Positions 9,729 through 17,600 of a stretch of 64,000 bases of DNA are shown here, in pieces. The position numbers and the translations under genes were made by a program. Location of the stretch: the NCBI RefSeq assembly GCF_000191885.1, contig NZ_AEWI01000012.1:1-64000 (forward strand), given 5' to 3'. Numbering within the stretch: the stretch's first letter is position 1; every line of letters begins with the position of its first letter. The notes under the pieces were generated by a model. It was given only the letters and a program-made list of their open reading frames with translations. It ran no database searches and was not told the origin of the DNA. This DNA comes from Anaerophaga thermohalophila DSM 12881. GTDB taxonomy: Bacteria; Bacteroidota; Bacteroidia; Bacteroidales; Marinilabiliaceae.

Positions 9729-9743
9729 TTTCTTATTAGTAAA
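9729..9743. promoter_or_regulatory. Putative operator O2 of the phosphonate regulator
   Basis: TTTCTTATTAGTAAA matches O1 at 13 of 15 positions, with the right half-site TTAGTAAA intact and the left one degenerate. It sits between the -7 box and the regulator start codon, which suggests autoregulation. Confidence 0.55.
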
Positions 9744-9760
9744 CTTTTTAACTTTTATAT

Positions 9761-10342
9761 ATGACGAGCAGTACCCTGTCAGGTATCAGTAAAAAAATTA
9801 AAGCCATACGGACGAACAAAATGCTTAAGCTCACCGAGGTGGCAGAAAAAGCCAAAATCAGCAAAGGACTCCTCTCCAGAATAGAAAACGGCAGAGTCAT
9901 TCCCTCTCTTCCGGTATTACTGCAAATAATCAAAACTCTGGAAGTGGATTATGCCACGTTTTTCGATGGAATCGACAACGACCTGAACAGGGGATACCTC
10001 CTCATCAGAAAAGCTGATTATGAACGCATAGAAAAGGAGGATGCGATTGGTTTTCAATATTTCTCTATCCTATCCGAAAGTGTGGGGAACGTGTCGCTTG
10101 ATTTCAACCTACTGGAACTATCCCCTAATGCTCAACGAGAGAAAGTGACAACACAGGGATACACCTATCTTTTTCTGATAAGCGGGAGCATTGAGTATAT
10201 CCTGGACGATGAAGTACTTGTAATGAATGAAGGGGATTCTTTGTTTTTCAACGCAACCATCCCGCACGTTCCCAAAAACCCGACAACAGAAACAGCTAAA
10301 ATTTTTGTTTTATATATTATTTCTCCGGGAAAAAACATTTAA
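9761..10342 (+). CDS. XRE-family regulator with C-terminal cupin domain
   Basis: A 193-aa transcription factor: an XRE/Cro-type helix-turn-helix at about 8-62 (KLTEVAEKAKISKGLLSRIENG is the recognition part) and a cupin ligand-sensing domain at about 110-185 (TYLFLISGSIEYILDDE, PHVPKNPT). Such XRE-cupin proteins sense small molecules and often regulate amine or amino-acid catabolism. It is divergent from the DUF5690-phnW operon and two bases upstream of the phosphonatase-like gene, so it is the probable local regulator of both units through the 15-bp palindromes in the gap. Ligand unknown; a phosphonate or its aldehyde is a reasonable guess. Confidence 0.85.
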   Translation: MTSSTLSGISKKIKAIRTNKMLKLTEVAEKAKISKGLLSRIENGRVIPSLPVLLQIIKTLEVDYATFFDGIDNDLNRGYLLIRKADYERIEKEDAIGFQYFSILSESVGNVSLDFNLLELSPNAQREKVTTQGYTYLFLISGSIEYILDDEVLVMNEGDSLFFNATIPHVPKNPTTETAKIFVLYIISPGKNI

Positions 10343-10344
10343 TT

Positions 10345-11061
10345 ATGACACAGATCAAGCTTGTAGTATTCGACATGGCTGGTACTACCGTGAAAGACAA
10401 CAATGAAGTTGAGCGGTGTTTTGTAGAAGCAGCTCATAAAACAAACCTTCCCTTTGCAAAAGAAGATATCCTTGCCATGATGGGATGGTCGAAAATAAAG
10501 GTTTTTGAAACCCTTTGGACCAAAGCATCTCCTGAATCAGACAAGAACACAATCAAAAAATTGGCCAATCAGTCATTTCTGGCTTTCCGGGAAATTCTGG
10601 AGAATCATTATCGAACCAGCCCGGTGGAACCCACCGATGGATGTATTGAGATGTTTGATTTTCTTCATTCCAATCACATAAAAATTGCGCTTACTACCGG
10701 ATTTTACAGAGAGGTTACCAACATAATTTTATCGCGTCTGGAGTGGGACAAAAACCTTGATGAAAACTACCTGGGGAAAAATAACTCAATCATTGATTTA
10801 TCCATATCCAGCGATGAGGTAGCCCATGGTCGCCCCGAACCCGACATGATAAAAAAAGCGATGAGTATAACCGGAATTAATGATCCGGAACAGGTAATTA
10901 ATATTGGCGATACCCCATCGGATCTTTTGTCAGGGAAAAAGGCCGGATGCATTTACAGCCTTGGTGTTTGCAACGGAACTCACACTCGCGAACAACTCCA
11001 AAGCATCCCCAATGACGGACTGCTAAATAATATTGGCGAACTTGCGAATTATTTGAATTAA
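10345..11061 (+). CDS. Phosphonatase-like HAD hydrolase (phosphonoacetaldehyde hydrolase candidate)
   Basis: A 238-aa HAD-superfamily protein with phosphonatase hallmarks. The nucleophile motif is FDMAGTTV (Asp10, with AGT in place of the usual DxDxT). A cap-domain Lys50 in MMGWSK lines up with the Schiff-base Lys of PhnX (MGLLK in Bacillus cereus, from memory). An Arg in HGRPEPD (about 163) replaces the usual HAD lysine, and the acidic motif is IGDTPSD (188-193). It is somewhat shorter than classical PhnX (about 265-270 aa) and fits the phosphonatase-like clade. Predicted reaction: C-P cleavage of phosphonoacetaldehyde, or its hydroxy form, to an aldehyde and phosphate. It follows the regulator by 2 bp and precedes the dehydrogenase by 12 bp, so the three form one operon. 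Confidence 0.82.
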   Translation: MTQIKLVVFDMAGTTVKDNNEVERCFVEAAHKTNLPFAKEDILAMMGWSKIKVFETLWTKASPESDKNTIKKLANQSFLAFREILENHYRTSPVEPTDGCIEMFDFLHSNHIKIALTTGFYREVTNIILSRLEWDKNLDENYLGKNNSIIDLSISSDEVAHGRPEPDMIKKAMSITGINDPEQVINIGDTPSDLLSGKKAGCIYSLGVCNGTHTREQLQSIPNDGLLNNIGELANYLN

Positions 11062-11073
11062 GAGAGTTGATGC

Positions 11074-12174
11074 ATGAAGAACAGCGGTAAAGCAGTGGTT
11101 TTCCAGGGCTCCGGAAAACCATTGATGTTACGGGAATTTCCACTTCCAACATTAAAAGAAGGGGAGATATTGGTACAAATATCGCAATGTGCCATTTGCA
11201 TAAGCGATTTGCACACGATCAGCGGAAAAAGGGAAAGCCCTCTTCCTTTGATCCCGGGTCATGAAATAGTGGGCACCATCAAAGAACTTCCGTCCAAAAG
11301 CAAATTAACCGATCTAAAAGGCCAAATCCTTCAACCCGGAGATATGATCTCCTGGACACTTAATACCTCATGTGGAAAATGCTTTAACTGCAAAAAAGAA
11401 ATCCCTCAAAAGTGCAAACATCTCATAAAATACGGTCATTCCCCAATCAGTGAAGAGTATTCGCTCAACGGAGGTATGGCGGAATACATTCTCCTGCGCA
11501 AAGGAACCTCAATCATCAAACTGGACAATCACATTCCGGCACACCTGTACACCTGCATCAATTGCTCTTTATCCACCGTGATGGCGGCCATACATGCAGC
11601 GGGCAAAATTGAAGGGTCCACCGCTCTTATTTTTGGAGCCGGTATGCTGGGAACCCTTTGTTCAGCAGTCCTTAAATCACAAAAAGCAGAAAAAATAATT
11701 GCCATTGACCCCAACCTGAAGCGTTTAGAAATTATCCAACAGTTTGGCACAAGTCATGCTATTCAATGGCGCGATAACTTAAAAACAGAGGCCCTTATCC
11801 GACACATCCTTACGATCACAGAGAATCACGGGGCGGATCTGGTTTTTGAAATGAGCGGAGCTGAAATGGCTATCAGTACTGCACTTCAAACAATGGGCAT
11901 AGGGGGAAAACTGATTCTTTGCGGCTCGGTTTTTCCTTCCCGTGATATATCATTTAACCCCGAAACCATTGTCAGGAATCTTTGGGAAATAAAAGGTATT
12001 CATAATTACAATACCCGGGATTTTCTGGCAGCCGAAAAATTTCTTTCCAATAATATAAGCAATTTCCCTTTTTCAGATCTGTTTCACCCCGGGTTCTACT
12101 CACTGGAGGAAACTGAAGAAGCCATAAAAACAGCAAGGACGAAGAAATTTCACAGGGTAGTCATAACACCTTAG
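11074..12174 (+). CDS. Zinc-dependent alcohol dehydrogenase of phosphonate clusters
   Basis: A 366-aa medium-chain dehydrogenase. The catalytic-zinc side shows Cys42 (CAICISDLH) and His63-Glu64 (IPGHE). The structural zinc cysteines are at about 100, 103, 106 and 114 (CGKCFNCKKEIPQKC). The nucleotide-binding turn is FGAGMLG (187-193). The KGIHNYNTRDF stretch resembles the group described as phosphonate-catabolism-associated alcohol dehydrogenases. It probably interconverts the aldehyde released by the phosphonatase-like enzyme (acetaldehyde or glycolaldehyde) and its alcohol. It is the last gene of the regulator operon. Substrate assignment is inferred from context. Confidence 0.75.
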   Translation: MKNSGKAVVFQGSGKPLMLREFPLPTLKEGEILVQISQCAICISDLHTISGKRESPLPLIPGHEIVGTIKELPSKSKLTDLKGQILQPGDMISWTLNTSCGKCFNCKKEIPQKCKHLIKYGHSPISEEYSLNGGMAEYILLRKGTSIIKLDNHIPAHLYTCINCSLSTVMAAIHAAGKIEGSTALIFGAGMLGTLCSAVLKSQKAEKIIAIDPNLKRLEIIQQFGTSHAIQWRDNLKTEALIRHILTITENHGADLVFEMSGAEMAISTALQTMGIGGKLILCGSVFPSRDISFNPETIVRNLWEIKGIHNYNTRDFLAAEKFLSNNISNFPFSDLFHPGFYSLEETEEAIKTARTKKFHRVVITP

Positions 12175-12225
12175 GGTCAGGAATGACAGCCAGAGATTCC
12201 TTCACTACGCTGGCAATGACAGATT

Positions 12226-12988
12226 TTAAAAAAACAACAACACCGCCGAAATCGCGATCACCACTGTCACAAAAATCCGGAATTCCCGCTCGGGGATAAA
12301 CCGCACCAGGTATTTCCCGGTCATCGAGCCAATCCATACAGCCGGCAGCATCACGAAATTCAGTTGCAATGTATCAAGGGATATTGATTTCCACACAAAA
12401 AAGTGAAGCGGTATTTTTAGCAGATTCAGGCTTATATAAAAGACAGCACCGGTAGCAATGAAGCTCTTTTTGGGCAATCGCATCGAGAGTAAGTACAAAT
12501 TAAAAATTGGTCCTGCTGCATTGCCAATCATAGTGGCAAAGCCGCCGGTAAAACCAAGTGTCCGGGCGAACCAGCTTTTGCGGGTGAACCCGTTTGGTCC
12601 GCCGGAAAAGTCGCGATAGAAGATCAGTGCCAGGCAAAGCAATACGGAGATTCCTATGATGTTACGAAACTGATTATCCGAAATCATTCCCCCGACGATC
12701 AATGCCAGCACAATCCCGGTCAGGGCATAGGGGTAAAGTTTTTTAATGTGTTCCCACTTCAGATTTTTATAGTAATAACGGATGGCAAACATGTCGCCAA
12801 AAAACCAGAAATGGTACCAGTAGTCCGGCCGACGCCATGCCTCCGTAAAAGTGGGCCAACAACGGGATGGTGAACATTGCAATGCCTTTCAGCCCGCTCT
12901 TGGATACGCCCACCAGCCAGGCACTCCCCAACGTAATCAACCAGATTCCCCAACTTGTATCTAATGGATTTATTATTGATTCAATCAT
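12226..12988 (-). pseudogene. TauE/SafE-family permease with a frameshift
   Basis: Two overlapping frames together encode a complete TauE/SafE (DUF81) membrane protein of about 254 aa. The first frame reads MIESIINPLDTSWGIWL to GLLVPFLVF; the second continues GDMFAIRYYYKNLKWEH to the C-terminus. Removing one base from the six-A run at 12799-12804 restores ...VPFLVFGDMFAIRYYY..., exactly what the family requires. The rest of the sequence looks intact, with about eight membrane segments. This is either a recent mutation or a homopolymer sequencing error. Family members move sulfite, sulfoacetate or other small anions; a link to the phosphonate locus is not shown. The frame extends to a GTG at 13021, but ATG at 12988 is preferred. 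Confidence 0.8.
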
Positions 12989-13111
12989 GCTGCAAAGAAA
13001 CAAAAAAAGAACGGGTTCCACGGTTGAAGTTTTGGGTTCGGAGTTTTATGGTCAGTCATGGGCCGGGAGTGTTCATAAGGGAGTGTCTCTGTTTTCCGGT
13101 TATTTCCCCGT

Positions 13112-13172
13112 CTCAACCTCAACCTCAACCTTAACCTTAACCTTAACCTCAACCTCAATCTCAGCCTCAACC
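13112..13172. repeat. Hexanucleotide tandem repeat (TCAACC/TTAACC)
   Basis: About ten tandem units of a 6-bp motif alternate between TCAACC and TTAACC, with two diverged units near the right end. The tract is intergenic, between the TauE and TcdA genes. It resembles a telomere-like simple repeat but is a slippage-prone microsatellite in a bacterial context. An Arg-Leu repeat ORF across it is an artefact. Confidence 0.85.
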
Positions 13173-13217
13173 TTTTCCACACCCTTTGTTCCTTGCGCCC
13201 TTCTTTTTGCCCCTTGG

Positions 13218-13928
13218 TCATTTTATTAATTCCCGTATCACCTTTGAGGCTGCCATCATTCCAAAAATTGCCGGCATATATGAGATAGTGCCCACAGTGG
13301 TCTTTTTGTTCTGTTCGCCCCGGGTTTGTATAACAGCTGACTTGTGTACCGGCTCCGGACTGAAAACTACATCAAATCCTTTTTTGATGCCGAATTTGGT
13401 CAACCGTTTGCGTACCATTCGTGCCAGTTTACAGTGATAAGATTTGCTGATGTCTGCAATCTGTACCTGTTCCGGGGCCATTTTTCCGCCTGCACCCATG
13501 GAAGAGATCAGAGGGCGGCCATTCTGCATCGCAGCAACAATCAGGGAGACTTTGGGGCTGAGAGAGTCAATGGCATCCACCACATAGTTGAAAGGCTGTG
13601 TCATCAACACCTCAAAATCGTCGCCATTGTGAAAATGCCGGAAAGGATGCAGGATAATATCAGAATTTATTTCTTTGAGCCGGACCATCATCACATCGGT
13701 TTTTGACATTCCCTCGGTCGAGATAAGAGCCGGCAACTGCCGGTTTCGGTTCGAAGGATTTACTACATCACCGTCGATAATGGTAAGTTCTCCGATTCCC
13801 GCTCGGACAAGCATTTCGGCGCACCAGGAACCAACGCCACCGAGTCCGGCGACCAGTACATGCGACCGGGTTAATTTTTCAAGTTTTTCTTTTCCGATTA
13901 ATAGTTCCGTGCGCTCAAGCCACTTCAT
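13218..13928 (-). CDS. tcdA: tRNA threonylcarbamoyladenosine dehydratase
   Basis: A 236-aa ThiF/E1-like protein that activates tRNA N6-threonylcarbamoyladenosine at position 37 with ATP and cyclises it. Visible are the nucleotide-binding GLGGVGS (28-34), IDGDVVNPSNRNRQ with the Arg residues that contact ATP, VVDAIDSLSPKV, and the C-terminal TVGTISYMPAIFG. It is a little shorter than E. coli TcdA (about 268 aa), which is usual in this phylum. It lies 33 bp downstream of the TatD-family gene and is probably co-transcribed with it. Confidence 0.9.
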   Translation of the reverse strand: MKWLERTELLIGKEKLEKLTRSHVLVAGLGGVGSWCAEMLVRAGIGELTIIDGDVVNPSNRNRQLPALISTEGMSKTDVMMVRLKEINSDIILHPFRHFHNGDDFEVLMTQPFNYVVDAIDSLSPKVSLIVAAMQNGRPLISSMGAGGKMAPEQVQIADISKSYHCKLARMVRKRLTKFGIKKGFDVVFSPEPVHKSAVIQTRGEQNKKTTVGTISYMPAIFGMMAASKVIRELIK

Positions 13929-13961
13929 GAGGATACTGTTTTTATAGATTCCCGTGCCGTT

Positions 13962-14630
13962 TTATTCAAACCTGAACAAGCGGTTAAAATTTTCTTCAAT
14001 GCTACTGCCCAGTTTTTCAACTGTGGTATTTCTTATTTCAGCACCCCTGATATATAAGCCCGATATGGATTTATTGGTGTGATCGGTTTCCAGGAATAAA
14101 TTTTTCTCCGGAATTTTTTCCAGTGATTCTGCCACTTTATAGTTTTGACGGTAAAGTATTTTCGGGCCGAACGAAAGATAAAAACCTTGTTTTACAAATT
14201 GTTCCATTTCCTGTGGATGCCCGCTAAAACCATGGATCACCCAGGGCTGTGAAGGCGTCGTTTTTTTATGCAGATTCAATATCTCGCTATTGGCTTTTAC
14301 CGAATGAATGATCAATGGTTTTTTAATGTCCTCCGAAATATCAACCTGTTGACAAAATATTTTCTTTTGAAGACCCAGGGCAGGCCCCTTGATTTTATCA
14401 AGACCAGCCTCTCCAATGGCAATTACTTTAGGGTTTGCAGCAATATTTTTAACCTTATCCAATAATGCATGAATGTCTTGTCCGTGAATATACCAGGGAT
14501 GAATTCCGTACGAAAACCATACGCCTTCAGGGCATTTCTGAAGAGGTTCCGGTGCCACACAGCTGACGATGGCAATTTCTGCATCAGGACTTTCGGGTGC
14601 TGTATGGGTGTGAAAATTGATGTACTTCAT
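13962..14630 (-). CDS. TatD-family metal-dependent hydrolase
   Basis: A 222-aa TIM-barrel amidohydrolase-like protein with metal motifs NFHTHT (about 5-10), AIGEAGLDK (about 91-99), LIIHSVKA and FLETDHT. TatD proteins are metal-dependent DNases or deoxyribonucleoside-processing hydrolases; the in vivo substrate of this short Bacteroidota subgroup is not settled. It is slightly shorter than the usual ~255 aa. It is transcribed together with tcdA, which lies 33 bp downstream. Confidence 0.85.
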   Translation of the reverse strand: MKYINFHTHTAPESPDAEIAIVSCVAPEPLQKCPEGVWFSYGIHPWYIHGQDIHALLDKVKNIAANPKVIAIGEAGLDKIKGPALGLQKKIFCQQVDISEDIKKPLIIHSVKANSEILNLHKKTTPSQPWVIHGFSGHPQEMEQFVKQGFYLSFGPKILYRQNYKVAESLEKIPEKNLFLETDHTNKSISGLYIRGAEIRNTTVEKLGSSIEENFNRLFRFE

Positions 14631-14687
14631 TAATATCTTTCCATTTTTATAGACGGGACATTATTTAGTACTTCCTGCTTCCCGCAT

Positions 14688-17600
14688 TTAAGGAGTCGAA
14701 ACAATGGTTTTTTCACCGGGAATTCCGGCCCTTATGGTATGATTATACATGGCTTCACAAATAACAGGGGGAAGATAATATTCACCGGGGAAAGCTGCAT
14801 GTACTACAACAACAAATTGTTTGCTTTTACCGGCTTTCAGATCGAAATATGACAGAACCCTGTCATCACGGATGTCGCGATAATCAGGAAGGTCAACATC
14901 GTACGACCGGATACCTTCCAGGCGTGTATTACGTATTTCCCATCCTGACGGGATCATTTGTGTCAGGGCCAGATTCCGGGCGTCACCTCCAGAGCCGGGA
15001 TTGCTGACTCTGATCACGTATTTGAAATCTGTTCCTTGCGGGATATTTTCGTATGAAACAGGGCGATCGTCCATGGTCAGGAATCTGCGTTCAATCTTCA
15101 GATTCTCTGAAAAGGCTGTCGAATCAACACCTCCAGGAGTTCCCTGAATCAGTAGTGAGGCAAACAGCTCCTTTTCCGAATCGTTGGTAACTGTTATTTG
15201 CCCGCTCGTTGCTTCACCAAAGCTGATGCTTCGTTGCGAAACCGGCTTGTCTGTTCCTACAGTGATATTATCTTCGTTATTCACAGAATAAGTGTATTGC
15301 AGTGACGAGTTATCTGCTCCGTTCCCGGAAAAATTAACAATACTCATCAATGTCCATGCTGTTGTTTGTGTACTGTACCAGTTCCCCGAATTAAGCGCCT
15401 CTGCTGCTTCTTTTACCAACGGCATGGCCGTTTCTTTTCGTCCCAGAAGATTCAAAGCCTGAATAAGAATGGCTTTATCGCGCAATGGTGAGCCGTACGT
15501 TTTGTATTGAATATCCGTGGCATTCAGCTCAGGTGCCTCATCCATTATTTCCGATGCAACTTTTTGCATACCCGTAAGAACATAGGCTGAAGCCAGTAAC
15601 CATCTGGTTTGAGCGATGAGGTTGGACTGCTGACGCAGTCGGTTCATGGCACCGGTGGCAGGTTCGCCGGCGAGTGCAAGGGTAAAGAGCCTGTAAGCCT
15701 GAAGCATCTGTTCTGATGTATAAGCCTGTGTTTGGGGGCGTGGCAGCCACGATGAAGCCCTCTCTTTTTGCCATTCGATCCAGTCGGACTTTAATGAAGG
15801 ACGCACCAGAAAGCCCTGTTTCTCTGCTTCGAGCATAAAATGGCCGGCATAACTGGAACCCCAGTCACTGGGTTGTGATTGTCCCGGCCAGTAAGCAAAT
15901 CCGCCTTCGGGTGTCTGGTAAGAACTGTAGCGTTGAAGTACGCCGGTGATATTTTCCCTCACCCTCGTGCGTTGTTTCTCCGTAAGGTCGACAATCTTGC
16001 CGAGATACAATTGCGGAAAACCGCCCGAAGTAATCTGCTCGATACATCCATGCGGGTATTCAATGAGAAAGTTCAGTCGCCCGGCTAAATCCATTGGGGG
16101 CATTGCACTTACCTCCAGTTGCATGGTATTTGTTCCACGTATACCCGGGAGATTATATTCCAATGTCTGATTTGCTTTGGGATTAATAACGGCAAAGCGG
16201 GTTCGTGTCACAGGGGGATTGGGCATTCTTATTTCCAGATTCTTTGTCAGACGGTCTTTTTCCCCGTTGCCCGATGCTTCAATTACCAGTTGCGACTGGC
16301 CGGTAAGCGATTTGGTATGCACCTCAAAACTTACTGTTTTTTCACCGGGTGAATCGAAAGAGACGGTTTTGCTGCTGCTTTTTCCAAAGGAATAGTGTTG
16401 AGAACCTGTAATTGTCACCGTTACTTCCTTAATATTTTCTTCAGAAACAAAAACGGTAACCGGAAGGGACAATTTTTCATCAGGGCCTAACATACGAGGT
16501 AATGCAGTCCATGCCATCACGGGCTTTTTCACTTTTACAGTAGCCTCATTGCTGCCGGTAGCCTTTCCGTCGGTACCGATAACCATAACACGAACGGAGC
16601 CCGTATAAGAAGGAACTTCGAACCGGTGCGGGTTTTCCTCCCGCTTTTTCAACTTGTACGGACCGAAGAATTTCACCATGGGCTCGAAGCGTTGCAGACG
16701 GTTTTGGCCTTTATCACCCCTGAGCGATTCAGCTCCTCCAACGCTGAAGAGTTGTTCAATCCTTCCACCGAATGCACCTATGACGTCATCGTAAAGGTCC
16801 CAGGTTTTAACGCCAAGCGCCTGTCTTGCGTTGAAGCGCTCCCATGGGTCGGGTGTCTGAAAACCGGTTATATCCAGCAGGCCTTCATCTACTACTGCCA
16901 ATACATAGTCCATTTCCCGGTTATTGGCCTCGCTGACTTTGATTTCAACATCTTCTCCGGGACGCCAGGTTTCAGAAGTCTTTATTTCCGGTTCGAGACG
17001 CGTGCCGGGATTTTCTATTTTAACCGGAATGATCCCGTAAAGACGCAGAGGGCGATTGTTGGTCGTCTGATCGTATGTTTGAATAAGCGTTATGCTGATA
17101 TAAATATTGGGAGCCATCTCCGGTGTGGCTTCAAAGCTGAAGGTTGTTTCTTTGGACTGAGGTTCTATCCACCAGGATTTCAACACCTTGCTTCCCGACT
17201 CAAGACTGACAAGGGCTCGTCCCTGGTCGGATGAGGGGAACGTGACGGTAACTTCCTCACCAACCTGATATTTTTTCTTATCGGCAGAAAATACAAGGTG
17301 AGAAGCGCCGTCGCCCCCACGCGATTCACGTGCCCATCCCGGCCAGTCTACTCTCACTGTGGTGGCAGTTGAATGCCCCGACGAAGGATTTGTGACTCTT
17401 ATCAGGTACCGTCCCCACTCCGGCTTGTTTATCCGAAAATTAAAACTGCCCGAGCCATCATCTCCGGTTATCAGTGTTCCTGAGTCGACAATATTCCGGC
17501 TGCTTGAGGTAATATAGCGTCCCAGGTCTTCTTCTGATGATTCCCACCACCAGCGCCAGTTTATTTTATAAACGGTATATTGTAGTTTTTGATTGCCTGC

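Noticed and set aside
12178-12222. Possible relative of the GATTCTTCG palindrome downstream of the dehydrogenase gene
   Set aside because: Similarity is limited to AATGACAG and GATTCCTTC-type words and is too weak to call a copy.
12985-13221. ORF encoding a long Arg-Leu repeat
   Set aside because: It is only the translation of the hexanucleotide tandem repeat and lacks any other protein-like sequence.
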